A DNA stretch of 64,000 nt from Epichloe hybrida (lineage: Eukaryota > Ascomycota > Sordariomycetes > Hypocreales > Clavicipitaceae): NCBI GenBank assembly GCA_019022495.1, contig JAFEKR010000007.1, positions 620,001 to 684,000 of the forward strand, written 5' to 3'. The notes below the pieces were generated by a model, which did not search any database, was not told the origin of the DNA, and saw only the letters and a program-made list of their open reading frames with translations. Numbering within the stretch: the stretch's first letter is position 1; every line of letters begins with the position of its first letter. Made by a program: the position numbers and the translations under genes. Positions 44,447 to 55,952 of the stretch are shown here, in pieces.

Positions 44447-47400
44447 ATGCTCTCCCATTTGCGCTTTCACCGGAGAGGCACATCAAATCCGTCATCTCCT
44501 GTACCAGAACACCAGCAGTCATTCTCGCCGTTAAGCGGTAACGAGTCGCCCCAGACCCTGGAATTTGCCTCGCCCCATAACGGAGTCACAAATTTTGCAA
44601 CTGCATCCCACGCGCCACTTTTACCGCCAATTGCGAGAGTCGCCTCCTCGGAATCCGATTCGCAGTACGAGATTCCAAGTACGGCTGGCTTGGCTCCCGA
44701 AATCCTGCCACAACAGGCACAACGCCTGTCTTACAATGGAGATACAGGATTTATTGGAGGGGCTGCTTTACAAAACTATCGTCGGGACGTAGAAGCACAG
44801 CAGATGACGACTAGGATCGATATTGCGGATAGGGCAAACAATAATCATCTCGAGGACATCTCCCGACACCAAAATCACAACAATCAGGAGGCATCCGCAG
44901 AATTCTCTGCAAATGTACAGATTACAAAAATGACATCTTTCAGTACGCCGACAGATTTGCAGGGCTCTCATTCTTCGAACCTTGGACGACGACCGGCTGT
45001 TGCTAGGCTGCCTTCAGAGTCGCCCATGTTGTTATCTAATCCCCCAGTCGCTGCAAGCCTTGAGACCCAAAGGGGCAAAAAAGGCCTTCCCTTCTTGAAA
45101 AACCCAATGTCAACCCTCTTAATGAGAAGGAGGAACAATCAGAATGCGCCAGATTTGCACCTTCTGCCATTGAATAAGAAAGATGATGCACCAGCGTATG
45201 ACCCTCGTATAAGAGGGACACGAGTCCACGATTTCAGCGCACCGCGCAAATCCCGGGAAGCACATACTACGACTCATTCAGCGACTCAGGTTTTGGTGGA
45301 CGTAACCTCTGCGGCTGTGAAACAAAGTTTGACAGCATCTTCCTCTGTCGAAGGGGTTTCATCGGAACCACAGAACAACATTACAAAGTCGCTGAACGAA
45401 TTTTCAAGGAATCAATCTTCAAGGTCCATAAAAAATGGGGCACAGAGTTCATCAAGCAGATCTGTCTACTTCTCAAGCGACCAAGGACATCACGCAGGTG
45501 CTGACGTCAATGCAACCTACTCAGGAAAAGATGAGAGAAACCCTGTTCCGCGACAAGATGCATCTGATAGCACTGCATGCGAGAGGCCGGAACTCGGCCC
45601 TGGGAAGTCGTCATCCGTACGAAGTAGTCGTTCGAGGAATATATCTCTTTCGGAAGCTTCGAATGCTGCAATTCCCAAGCACATGAAGAGCACGTCATCC
45701 AGGTTTAGCTTCGACATGGCAGGGGCTGCCAAGCAGGAGAAGCTGCTAGAGGAGCGCCATCGGCAGCGAGAGCTTGAGCGTAAAACAACCGGCGATGATC
45801 GCAATAGAGATTCGAGATTCGACGAGTTTGGCGAGGACGCTTTCGACTACGATGACATGATGGACGATGATGGCCTGGAAGAGAAAATCCCGGGGGTCAA
45901 CGCAGACCTCGAAGATGAAGACTTCCCAGGACTCGGTGCTCTCGGTGTTGAAATTGACCCTGACAACGACCAAGAGAATTTTGCGGGTTTTGTGTTTCAG
46001 CGCTCAGATCCGTCGTCTACTTTGGCAAGTCCTTATAGCGCTGGCGTGAAGATGACTCCCCGAGACGGTGATGGCAATGTGATTGGATTTGCGATGTCCG
46101 AGGATACTCCTGGAACTTTGACATGCCCAATACCATCTCACACTCGCGGTTCGAATCGAATCGATAGTGGCGAGGATAGTGTCCCTGATTCGGGCATGCA
46201 TGACTCTAATATAATCCCTCTCCCTCAACTTCATAATGAAGACGATCTATATTACGATGATGGCATGATTGGTCTTGAAGAGGACATTCCAGAAAATAAT
46301 ACGGCCTCACGAGAGACCAATGGACAACCTTTTGACGAATCCATATTTGATGTCGACGATACCGATCAGTTCGGACGTCCTGTTCCCGGAGCCTTTCAAC
46401 AAGCTCAGTCTTTGCGGCGGGCAACACAAGACACTAGCTTGAAGCGGGAGTCTGGTTTAACTTCACGCACGTCTGCCCCTTCAGCGGCCTCAAGCCCCAC
46501 CACACACACATCCATAAGCGCGGATGATACGAGACGTGAAGGGCACCAAAATCTACCCATAGAACCAGATGACGCAAGCCGTTTGCCGGACGCACAATCT
46601 CTCAATGACGGGGATAAGTCTGTTGCTGCCTATCAGGCGGCTTTAGCTGCTGCTGCTCACAGAGCGGTCGCCACTGGGAAACTTCAGCGGAGTTCTTCGC
46701 CGTCCTCAGCAACTTTCCGCATAGAAGACGACCATGCCCTTGCGGTTGATGAAGATGAAGAACTTCATGGTTACGATGAGGTGGACGATGATTTTGATTT
46801 TGGTGATGATGCCATCATCGCAGAGGCAAATGCAAGTGCACTGGCCAATGACTCAGACGGATGGTATGGCCAGGAGTTTGGATTCTATTCTGCACCACCT
46901 GGCTCACAAGCTGCATCGCACGCTGCCGTTTCAGCTAGCCTCAAGGACTATGAATACGCCAATGGCGGCTTTTTCGGCCCTGGAGGCATGGATGGACTAA
47001 ATCGAAGCACCAGTGGCAGGATGGTCTCCCGCGAGCCCAATCTGACCCCTATCACAGAGAGATCCGAATACTCCAATCGGAATTCGCTAATGAGCTTGGG
47101 ATATCCGCCTTTTAGCGCGTCGACCCCTATCGTACAAAGTCCGGGACTCGCTCAACTGGCAATGAAGGCTGATACTCGGGACGATCAGATGACACTATCA
47201 GCACTTCTTCGGCTACGCTCCAAAGCTTGGGGTGGTTCACAAGCGAGCCTCGCTTCCAGTCGCGAAGGATCTCCGCGTTCCGAACGCGGTGACATTGCCA
47301 GCTTGTCTTGGTCAGCCAATTCTCTTGGGGTCGTCGGCCAAACCAACCACAGTCACAGCCGAAAGCCCTCGACATGTCTGGCTATAAGCCATGATGATGC

Positions 47401-47848
47401 TGAATCCGACGGCGCAAGTGCTTCAGGAAGTCCTACAATCACCATGGCCAATACAGGCTTCGAAATTCGGCAGCAGACATCAATTCCCGAGGAGGGCACG
47501 ACGCAAACCTTGGTTAGTGATGGCAACAATGAGTCATATGGACTTGTCCTGGGGCCTCACGCGACAGCTGATGATCCATCCTTCAACCTTGCTACTGATC
47601 CTTCCCTCATGGAACGACCAAGAAGAAACTCTTTCGATGTCACCGGCCAACCCGACAGAGAATCATTGAGCTCGTTTAATGGTCTCCCAGTCAGAGGTCA
47701 CCGTCATAAAAGTTCGGTTGACAGTGTGTCATACTTTCAAGAGGAGAACAGCGGGGAGACACGATGGGTGCTTGAAAGACGCCGCACAGCAGAGTCTGGT
47801 GAAGTAGAAGTCCTCGATCGCGAAGTTATCGAAGGAAGAAGAATATGA
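44447..47848 (+). CDS. Large disordered acidic protein, unrecognised
   Basis: A single exon of 1,133 residues starts MLSHLRFHRRGTSNPSSP; the frame is open 14 codons further upstream, but this Met starts a better-looking N-terminus. Most of the protein is Ser/Thr/Asn-rich and predicted by eye to be disordered. Two strongly acidic blocks stand out: about 458-510 (FDEFGEDAFDYDDMMDDDGL, then DLEDEDFPGLGALG) and about 760-800 (VDEDEELHGYDEVDDDFDF). An alanine-rich segment (YQAALAAAAHRAVATGKLQR) precedes the second. Ordered-looking short motifs are LAQLAMKADTRDDQMTLSAL and the C-terminal ETRWVLERRRTAESGEVE. I see no enzyme domain, membrane segment or signal peptide. A scaffold or regulatory protein is a guess. 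Confidence 0.85.
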   Translation: MLSHLRFHRRGTSNPSSPVPEHQQSFSPLSGNESPQTLEFASPHNGVTNFATASHAPLLPPIARVASSESDSQYEIPSTAGLAPEILPQQAQRLSYNGDTGFIGGAALQNYRRDVEAQQMTTRIDIADRANNNHLEDISRHQNHNNQEASAEFSANVQITKMTSFSTPTDLQGSHSSNLGRRPAVARLPSESPMLLSNPPVAASLETQRGKKGLPFLKNPMSTLLMRRRNNQNAPDLHLLPLNKKDDAPAYDPRIRGTRVHDFSAPRKSREAHTTTHSATQVLVDVTSAAVKQSLTASSSVEGVSSEPQNNITKSLNEFSRNQSSRSIKNGAQSSSSRSVYFSSDQGHHAGADVNATYSGKDERNPVPRQDASDSTACERPELGPGKSSSVRSSRSRNISLSEASNAAIPKHMKSTSSRFSFDMAGAAKQEKLLEERHRQRELERKTTGDDRNRDSRFDEFGEDAFDYDDMMDDDGLEEKIPGVNADLEDEDFPGLGALGVEIDPDNDQENFAGFVFQRSDPSSTLASPYSAGVKMTPRDGDGNVIGFAMSEDTPGTLTCPIPSHTRGSNRIDSGEDSVPDSGMHDSNIIPLPQLHNEDDLYYDDGMIGLEEDIPENNTASRETNGQPFDESIFDVDDTDQFGRPVPGAFQQAQSLRRATQDTSLKRESGLTSRTSAPSAASSPTTHTSISADDTRREGHQNLPIEPDDASRLPDAQSLNDGDKSVAAYQAALAAAAHRAVATGKLQRSSSPSSATFRIEDDHALAVDEDEELHGYDEVDDDFDFGDDAIIAEANASALANDSDGWYGQEFGFYSAPPGSQAASHAAVSASLKDYEYANGGFFGPGGMDGLNRSTSGRMVSREPNLTPITERSEYSNRNSLMSLGYPPFSASTPIVQSPGLAQLAMKADTRDDQMTLSALLRLRSKAWGGSQASLASSREGSPRSERGDIASLSWSANSLGVVGQTNHSHSRKPSTCLAISHDDAESDGASASGSPTITMANTGFEIRQQTSIPEEGTTQTLVSDGNNESYGLVLGPHATADDPSFNLATDPSLMERPRRNSFDVTGQPDRESLSSFNGLPVRGHRHKSSVDSVSYFQEENSGETRWVLERRRTAESGEVEVLDREVIEGRRI

Positions 47849-48957
47849 CGAAAACTGCCAAGTTAGGTGATCTCGTTGACCGAGGTGGAGTCGGACTCTT
47901 GTTTCTTCTCATGCCTTGAGATACAAGGCTTGGAAGAAAAGGAACGTCGAATATCTCTGCGCTACAGAGACGGCAAACGAATTGGGGCATTGCGCTGTTC
48001 ACAGCCACATTAAATGAGTTTTCAAAGATGATATGTATATTGGCGTACATGTTCCCTGGACTATCCAAGGTTATAGTGAGGTTTCTCACTCAGACAAAAA
48101 AAAAAAGAAAAAAGGAAAAAAAGAAACACCTGAATCCCTCGGCAAGCTGTCTGGCGCCGCTTGCCTCGCTCTACAACACCCGATATTTGGCATGTCCCTC
48201 CGTCCCACTGATGGTTCATGAATCGTTGGAATGAATGGAGCACACACGAGGGAAGCAAGTTCAGCAAGTTTGGCTACCTGACTGTGACACTCACTCACTA
48301 GTCGATATATCCCAATTGGCCATTTGTTGAAGAGCTGTGCTACCTCACTTGTCACTTGTAAGCCAAAACAATCGGCAGGATGACGACATTGGCAAGCCAC
48401 TATTGCAACGTCGGAACTTATCCAACTCCGGGTCCTCTATTGTCAAAGGCTGGAAAGCCCCTAAGCGACAGGATTCTCATCCAGCGAGCACGCGCAGATT
48501 CGAGTAGCTTTCCTTGGAATGGCGGAACCGTCTGGTGTTAGCAACAAGGGTAGAGAAACCGCCCAACGGATTCCACAGACGACGATTCGTCAAGGTCGCC
48601 GACAGAAGAGGCTGCACGGCAAGCCCGCACGCACTCCCTGCGGCGTCGCCGCGATTTGAGTGGCCGTCGTTTGTTTCTGCCTGCTCTTGGTTGCACAAAG
48701 CCTCTGAGGGACCGGCTCATTCAATAGGCGCAATGAACACACGGTCAATTCATGGCACCTCTGTCGCCAGCCTGTGTTCGCCAAAGTGATATTAACGTCT
48801 CAAAAACGACTTGGGGGCGGACTTGTGCTGAATTTACCAACCTTGCCGCATATGCAAAATACAAACACGGTTCGCTGTTTGAATCGCCATCTTTCTATCC
48901 CGCACGAATAGTGTCAGCTCAATTCGACGTACGTGCAGTATCTATTGCCTTTCGACA
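47849..48957. other. 1.1-kb spacer between two plus-strand genes
   Basis: The spacer holds the 3' flank of the acidic-protein gene and the promoter of the MFS transporter. It contains an A/G-rich run at 48095-48125. Small frames on both strands have no recognisable features. Confidence 0.5.
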
Positions 48958-50846
48958 ATGGCTCCTCACAACCAAGAAAAGTCCCCTGGGGACACTGCAA
49001 AGCTGGAACAACAGGTAGCCGGACAGAAGCTCAAGGATGGGTTTTTCGCTGCTGCAGACGATACTCGAAATGCTGACGGATCTTCATTCCACGGCGGTGA
49101 AGATATCCTCGCTCTTCAAGATCTGGACCCGGCTCTGAACATGAAGATGCACTTGGTGAACAATGTGAGTAATGGGACAGTGGGTATTGGGTATTGGGTA
49201 TTTCAATGCCAACAGAACCCTAGGGTCTGAAAATGTTTCAATGTCGGCCTCAAATTGTGTAGTGCTGACTGGGCTGGCGAAGGCTATTGATGAAATAGGA
49301 TGGACTCCTTATCACCTCAAGCTTTTCTTCCTGAATGGATTTGGGTAAGCACGGCCTCGCTAACATTGTCCCTGGATCGAGAACGTGTGCATCATGGCTG
49401 GAAGAAGGGCTCATGACTAACATTGTCTTTCCCAAGATATGCGGTGGATTCCATGATTCTTCTCTTCCAGTCCATCATCGCTGGCCCGGCGTTCAGGGAA
49501 TTTCAGAACGAGGGATACGCAAACGCGCTTACCATAGCCGTCTACTGCGGAATGCTCACGGGTGCAATATTCTGGGGTTTCAGCGCCGACATCGTTGGCC
49601 GAAAATATGCCTTCAACATCTCTCTGTTCATGTGCTCTATCTGCTGTATCGTGGCTGGCGCGATGCCTAGCTGGCCGAATCTCGGGCTCTTCATTGCTCT
49701 CCTCGGGTTCGGCGGTGGGGGCAACCTCATCATGGACACAACCGTTTTCCTGGAATATCTTCCTGGCAGCAAACAATGGCTGCTGACGTTTCTGGCTTGT
49801 TGGTGGGGTGTTGGGCAAGCGGTTACGGGGTTCATCGGCTGGGGTTTCCTGGCTCCCGAGAAATGGAATTGTACAGACGCTGCGACGTGCACCAAAGAAA
49901 ACAACTGGGGTTGGCGCTATTCCCTCTTTACTGGTGGTGCTTCGGTGCTAGTCATGTCCCTGCTACGGATTACGGTCGTTCATCTTCGAGAAACACCCAA
50001 GTACCTTTTGGGAATGGGTGAAGATGAGAAGGTAGTCGAAACGTTCCAATACCTAGCCAACAAATACAACCGTCGGTGCTCCTTGACTCTGGAGAAGCTG
50101 CAGGCTTGTGGTACAATCCGAGCCGTTCAAGACTCCAAGGGCTTTTCCTTGAAACGATCTGCAATTCACTTCAGCGGGCTCTTCTCTACCAAAGAGGTCG
50201 CAGTCTCCACGGCCATGATATGGTTCTCGTGGACGTTGGTCGGACTAGCTTATCCGTTGTTCTACGTCTTCCTGCCGTAAGTTGTCCCGCTTATTGCTCC
50301 CAAGCTTCATGCTGCTACAATGACAACGTTTCATGGCTGACAAGGTCAAGAACATACTTGGAAAGCCATGGCCTGAGCTACCAACAGACTCCCTCGGAGA
50401 AGTGGCGGAATTACGCAATCACTACCATCTGCGGCATTCCTGGGCCAATAATCGCTGGTGTCATGTGCAACACCAGAATGCTCGGGAGAAAATACACCAT
50501 GAGCATCGGTGCCTTGATCACCATGGCGTTCTTCTTCGCCTACACAGCCGTCAAAACAAAAGAGCAGGACCTTGCATTCACGTGTCTGATTGCTTGCTTC
50601 CTCAATGTTTACTACGGGACTCTCTATGCATACACCCCGGAGGTGCTCCCCAGCGCTCACAGAGGGACAGGAAATGGAATCGCCGTGGCGTGCAATCGGA
50701 TCATGGGTATAGTCTCTGCGGTTGTAGCCTCCGGGGCCAATACAGCGACATCGGCACCGCTTTACGTTTGCGCAGCAATCTTCATTGTGTTGGCCGTCAT
50801 CTCGGCTCTTTTCCCCTTCGAGCCGTATGGTCGGCGCAGTTCCTAG
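48958..50846 (+). CDS. MFS transporter (sugar/organic-anion porter type)
   Basis: Exons 48958-49164, 49283-49344, 49437-50276 and 50345-50846 encode 536 residues. About twelve membrane helices are visible. The MFS loop motif between helices 2 and 3 appears as GFSADIVGRKYAF, and a second GRK motif (TRMLGRKYTMSIG) lies between helices 8 and 9, as in the sugar-porter-like MFS families. An unusually wide loop with WNCTDAATCTKENNWGWRY follows helix 5 or 6. The family is like fungal SV2/SP-type carriers for organic anions or sugars; the substrate cannot be told. The hydrophilic N-terminus (about 60 residues) is typical. Splices restore NAIDEIGWTPYHLKLF and GYAVDSM, which are conserved in this transporter type. 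The 62-nt second exon is small. Confidence 0.9.
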
Positions 50847-51371
50847 AGCTGCTGCATCCAGCATTCGGAGAGTTGTTGAATCAGACAAGGCGTTTGATGC
50901 TAGGCAATCGAAGCTTGTGTCCTTGGTTTTCTTGACGAACGATCCCAGGAGGGAGGGGCATCTTACATCTGACAGAGTGACAGAGTGACAGAGTGGGCTA
51001 GCTCGCTCTGGGAACAAGTGATGTTTTTCTTGGAAGGCTTTGATCAACTATGATAATTGAGTGGCGACAATCGTGTAGCATAGCATGTCAGACCAGTTGA
51101 CGCCTTCCCTTCCAGTCACCTAAATTCGGAGCGCTAGCCATGAACAGCAGTGCGTGGGTAATTACAGTGGCCGCTACAGTGGCCGCAGCCCCGCGGTCCC
51201 CTGCTCGAAGCCCAGCAGTAGCGTGTCCCCGGTTTGGTCATTATCTTTATTAGCAAACGGCATTTGAGCCAGTGGCAGTTCATACCAGACTCATTGTTCA
51301 ATGTGAACCACCACCACTCGACCACACATCGGCCTACCTTCACTTCAGTCTGACAATTCTCATCGTTGGTA
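50847..51371. other. Spacer between MFS and DnaJC28-like genes
   Basis: A 525-bp plus-to-plus spacer. A GACAGAGT repeat occurs at 50971-50994 and a duplicated ACAGTGGCCGC at about 51164-51188. No gene is supported. Confidence 0.5.
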
Positions 51372-52949
51372 ATGCAGTCTCCGCACCTGGCACGATTCAA
51401 ATTCTGTCGCCGTTGTGTTCCTCAAGGCCTACCTCAAGCTCTACATAAAACATGCCTGCACCACTCGGCTGCACTTCGGGGACCAAAAGACGGCACACGA
51501 AATGACAATCTTCACGACGCAAAGGGGGGCCATGATAGTCAAGTAAATTCCAAGAAGGATGAACCTGGTCCCATGTCTCGCAGGTTGGAGGAAGCAACAG
51601 AAGAGGCTCTTTTGTCAGGCGGTGCAAGTGGACGACGCGCAATCGAGGATGCCGGCTTCTCAGAGGAGCTCAAAGAGAAATTGCTCGATAAAGTCGCCGG
51701 GGCCAGGTTTCAACAGCAGTACAAGGGGGCTTTTGCACAGGCTGGCATATCGCCGTCAACATCATCATCACCCCCTGCCGTGCGAGTACATCCGTCGCAC
51801 GTCAGTAGCGGAAACCCTTGGACGGGTACCGAAGATGCGGCCGATGCCGTGCTCAGAATGCTTCACGACGCCAAGAAGCCTCTGAGGCCTGGAGATCGTG
51901 GCAAATTCCAACCGCCCGTTGTCGGCACACAAATTCGACGTCGTGTACCACAAAGTCCAGGACAAAGGGTTGTCAGCGCTCGTGATAGGGCAAACATGTA
52001 CGTCGGCGGCATGGACATCAAGACAACCAAGGGCTTGAGCGATGAGGAGCGGGAGGAAATGAAGGCAGAGCGACGAGAGCGATTCGAGCCGGCAGCCAGG
52101 GCTGTGCCCTCTACGTTGTCCGGAATCGCGGCACTCGCCAACCAGCGAATTGAGGACGCGATTGCTAGGGGCCAGTTCAAGGACTTGCCGCGTGGCAAAG
52201 AGATGGAGCGAGACCCGCGAGCAAACAGCCCTTTTATTGACACAACAGAATACCTCATGAACAGGATGATTCAGCGACAGGAGCTTGTCCCCCCGTGGAT
52301 TGAGAAACAACAAGAACTGACGAAAGCTGCTAGGGTTTTCAGAGAGAGGCTGAGAAACGATTGGAAAAGACATGCCTCAAGAATGATTGCGTCCCGGGGA
52401 GGATCGCTTGAAGAACAAATGAGGAGAGCGGAGGTGTTCGCCGCAGCAGAGCTGGCACACAACCCGCGGCGTTCAAGTGACCACGGCACCTCCCCCAGTC
52501 TTGGTGCAACAGAATGCCCCAGTGACTCTACCTCTCCAGATCCTGCCGGTTCGATAACAGATGGCCCTCTTAACGTCCAACGACCTTTTCGCGACCCAGA
52601 CTGGGAAATTGCCGAGGCAGCTTACATGGACTTGTCAATTGAGAATTTGAACAGGATAACTCGGAGCTACAATCTGATGGCACCCGAGCTAGCCAGAAAG
52701 CCATACTTTTCCATCGATCGAGAGTTGAAGTCGTGTTTCGCTGATATGGCGCCCCTGATAGCAAATGAGATCAAGGTTCGAGCGGTGGGCCGTTCACGGG
52801 CAGGAACTGTGAGATCAGGGGAAACAGAGGGCTCAACCCTAGCCGAGAGGATTTTCGGTAAAGACGATGTCAAGATTCATCTGGAAGCGGATGAGAAGGT
52901 GTATGGCCTGAAGGAGTGGTGGCGGGATTTTTGGAAGAGCGGGAAATAA
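51372..52949 (+). CDS. DnaJC28-like DUF1992 protein, probably mitochondrial
   Basis: A single exon of 525 residues. The DUF1992 core is clear around residues 255-310: LANQRIEDAIARGQFKDLPRG, then NSPFIDTTEYLMNRMIQRQ and PPWIEKQQELTKAARVFRERL. These match the C-terminal domain of human DNAJC28; no J-domain (HPD motif) is present, as in many fungal members. The N-terminus (MQSPHLARFKFCRRCVPQ) has basic residues and few acidic ones, suggesting a mitochondrial presequence. The molecular role of the family is poorly defined. The ATG at 51372 is the first start of the frame. The gene lies between two unrelated transporter genes on the same strand. Confidence 0.88.
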   Translation: MQSPHLARFKFCRRCVPQGLPQALHKTCLHHSAALRGPKDGTRNDNLHDAKGGHDSQVNSKKDEPGPMSRRLEEATEEALLSGGASGRRAIEDAGFSEELKEKLLDKVAGARFQQQYKGAFAQAGISPSTSSSPPAVRVHPSHVSSGNPWTGTEDAADAVLRMLHDAKKPLRPGDRGKFQPPVVGTQIRRRVPQSPGQRVVSARDRANMYVGGMDIKTTKGLSDEEREEMKAERRERFEPAARAVPSTLSGIAALANQRIEDAIARGQFKDLPRGKEMERDPRANSPFIDTTEYLMNRMIQRQELVPPWIEKQQELTKAARVFRERLRNDWKRHASRMIASRGGSLEEQMRRAEVFAAAELAHNPRRSSDHGTSPSLGATECPSDSTSPDPAGSITDGPLNVQRPFRDPDWEIAEAAYMDLSIENLNRITRSYNLMAPELARKPYFSIDRELKSCFADMAPLIANEIKVRAVGRSRAGTVRSGETEGSTLAERIFGKDDVKIHLEADEKVYGLKEWWRDFWKSGK

Positions 52950-53818
52950 ATCGTGCGGTGCGAGGCACGAGATTTCTTCTCCAAATCAAAATCACTTCAG
53001 GACCATAAGGCACGCTCAATGTTCAAACAAGCAAGCCACTGACTTGATCATGTTGCTCTGACGGCATGACTCGCATTCTCTCAATGACCGCATGTGTTCT
53101 GTGCAAGTCGGAGTCTTGAAATAGCGGGTTGCGCTTGCTATGATGAGGGCGAGCTCTTGCTTAATTCACACCAATGACACCATGTCAAATTCAGCCCGTT
53201 GCAATGGATAATTGTGCCTGGCAATGTTAGGTGCTCGAACAACCTTTGACACAGCCTCGGGCTTTACTTGGGTCATCTGATTCGTGCCGTGTCTTGAGAG
53301 GAATAACAAAGTCCAATGATTGGTCCTCACGCATCGTGGATCTCTCGCATTTTGAAGCAATTCAAACACGATTGGAAACCGTGGCGATCCAGCCACATTC
53401 TTTATTTGCACGCCAGGGGCTTTGAAAGGGATGCATGCGACGGCTTCACTCCCATCGTCTTCCACAACGTCCCGTGGTCTCGTTCTCGACAAGCAGAAAA
53501 GAAACAGATGACTGTTTCGATTTGTGGCAGAAGTAAATAGTTCCTGTCTGTCTGACCTGCATCCGTGCAATGCGGGGAAACTCAGTCGAGGTCCACGACT
53601 CCATGGACCAAAAGGCGGGGGCCCCGGACAAAGACGAGATGCGCGGGCCCAAAGCGTGGGGAGTTTTCCCCACCATTTATTTGATCCATTAAGTAAGATG
53701 GCCGTTGAGTAAGATGGGATGGGTGCAGCCACTTGTGTATAAAGAGACTCGGTGGCTCACCCAGAGTCATATCGTCCTGTAAGCCCCCGCGAACTTCTTA
53801 ACCTATACTCTTGATATC
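52950..53818. other. Spacer before the second MFS gene
   Basis: This 869-bp spacer contains a 188-codon minus-strand frame (53166-53732) with no conserved-looking segment, so no gene is called. It likely contains the promoter of the maltose-type transporter. Confidence 0.45.
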
Positions 53819-55952
53819 ATGACGTCCCACAACAAGAACGGTGCAAATGGCTACGATCAGTCTCCCGAGGTCACCCGGGTTGACGACAGTGATCGTGGTG
53901 ACTCGGATCCGTCCAAGATGCACCACAACGTCATCGAAAATGCGAGAGCTGCCGCCGCCAAAGAGCAGGGCATGACCCTTTGGCAGGGTCTCAAGCTGTA
54001 TCCAAAGGCTGTTGGCTGGAGTCTTCTGATATCCACCTGTATCGCCATGGAGGGCTACGATATCAGTCTTGTCAACAACTTTTGTGAGTAGACAGACAGC
54101 CCATTGGATCCATCCGCACATCCATCCGGGTTTGATCGATGCATTGTTGGACACATTGGCTAACGAGGCACTGTTTCGGTCGAGTTTAGATGCATTTCCT
54201 CAATTTACTCGCAAATATGGCGAATACCAGCCAAAATCAGGCACGTACGAGATTACTGCTCCTTGGCAAGCCGGCCTCAGCAACGTAAGTGACTGCAGTC
54301 AAGCTCAGCCTTGCTATCTTCATTTCACCAGAGGGGGGCGATGCCTGTTATTCTTGCAAATTTCTTAACCCGATCCATGATCGTGACGCCATAGCTGACC
54401 TCCCGAAATAGGGTGCAATTGTCGGTGAAATCATCGGTCTGTTCATCAACGGTTATGTCTCGGAGCGATTTGGTTACCGATACACCGTCATGACTTGTCT
54501 TGTGCTCATCACTGCATTCACCGCAATCTTCTTCACTGCCCAAAACGTCCAGACTCTCTTAGTCGCTGAGATCCTGTGTGGTATTCCTTGGGGAATCTTC
54601 CAAACGCTTGCCGTCACTTATGCTTCCGAAGTATGCCCAGTTGCCTTACGTGGGTATTTGACAACGTACGTCAATTTTTGCTGGGGCCTGGGACAAGAAA
54701 TCGGCATCGGTGTCATTCGAGCCATGCTCTCGCGCGACGACGAATGGGCGTATCGTATTCCTTATGCTCTGCAGTGGATGTGGCCGCTACCTCTCTTCAT
54801 CGGCATCTACTTTGCCCCCGAATCCCCATGGTGGCTGGTTCGCAGAGGAAAACCACAAGAGGCCAAACAAGCGCTCCTTCGTTTGACCAGCCTTGACAGG
54901 GAAACTGATTTCGACGCTGATGAAACAATTGCCATGATGGTGCACACGACAGCCCTGGAGGAGAAGATGACCTCAGGAGCATCTTATTGGGATTGCTTCA
55001 AGGGCGTCGACCTGCGCAGAACTGAAATTGTTTGCATGACCTGGGCGATTCAGAACTTGAGCGGCAACTCCTTCTCAAACTACTCGACGTACTTTTTGAA
55101 ACAGGCCGGGCTGTCAGACAAGGACGCGTATTCTTTCGCACTAGGCCAGTATGCCATCAACATGGTGGGTGTGTTCGGAGCTTGGGGCTTGATGACGCTC
55201 GGCGTTGGGCGAAGGTCTCTTTATCTTCACGGGCTCTGCGGGCTCTGCGCCATGCTTTTCATCCTTGGGTTCCTGGGTCTCGTGCCTCAGGAACACCGAC
55301 GGGCAGGGTCTATCGCTACCGGTAGCATCATGATTGTGTGGGCGCTCTTTTACCAATTGACTGTTGGGACAGTGTGCTATTCCCTCGTGAGCGAATTGTC
55401 CTCGCGCCGGCTTCAGATTAAGACGGTTGTGCTGGGAAGAAATCTCTAGTGAGTCTACCACCTCGTTATTGCATTTTTGGTGCGCCTCATCTTTCATGTT
55501 GTTATAGTGCCAGGATTTACGCGTTGATTGGCTTCGTCGCCGGTCGCTAACCAGCTCGCAGCAACATTGTTGGGATCATAACCAGCGTTTTGACGCCATA
55601 CATGCTGAATCCAGGCGAATGGAATTGGAGCAACTACACGGGCTTCTTCTGGGTACGTGCGAGTCTAAGTTGATTCCACAGACATTCATCCCAAGGGCCT
55701 GGGTCTAATTTGATTTGTTTGAAACAGGCTGGCATCTGCTTTTGCTGCATCATTTACACCTACTTCCGCATCCCAGAGCCTCGGGGACGCACATTCGCAC
55801 AATTAGACGTCTTGTTCGAGCGCCGAGTCGCTGCGAGAAAGTTTTCAAGCACAGAGGTGGATGTGTTCCATGAAACGGTGGAGGATAAAGTGATGAACCA
55901 GTACGAGGTCGCCGTTGAGCCCAAGTCCGAAAGGGGGCCCGGTCATGCGTGA
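53819..55952 (+). CDS. MFS sugar transporter, maltose/alpha-glucoside type
   Basis: Exons 53819-54083, 54190-54284, 54412-55448, 55562-55652 and 55728-55952 encode 570 residues with about twelve membrane helices. Sugar-porter landmarks are GYDISLVNNFYAFPQF in helix 1, the GYVSERFGYRYT loop, PWGIFQTLAVTYASEVCPVALRGYLTTY, and PESPWWLVRRGK after helix 6. The C-terminal YFRIPEPRGRTFAQLDVLFE is the typical PESKGRT-type end of the sugar-porter family. The closest match by memory is the fungal Mal31/MalP alpha-glucoside:H+ symporter group, so maltose-like substrates are likely. The short final exons rebuild helices 11 and 12. No maltase or regulator gene is adjacent, so it is not in a MAL cluster here. 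Confidence 0.92.

Noticed and set aside
53166..53732. 188-codon minus-strand frame before the maltose-type transporter
   Set aside because: No conserved-looking segment, hydrophobic pattern or domain; it lies in a likely promoter.
48958..55952. Two transporters plus a DnaJC28-like gene as a functional cluster
   Set aside because: The transporters belong to different MFS families, no enzyme or regulator joins them, and the middle gene is a probable mitochondrial housekeeping protein.
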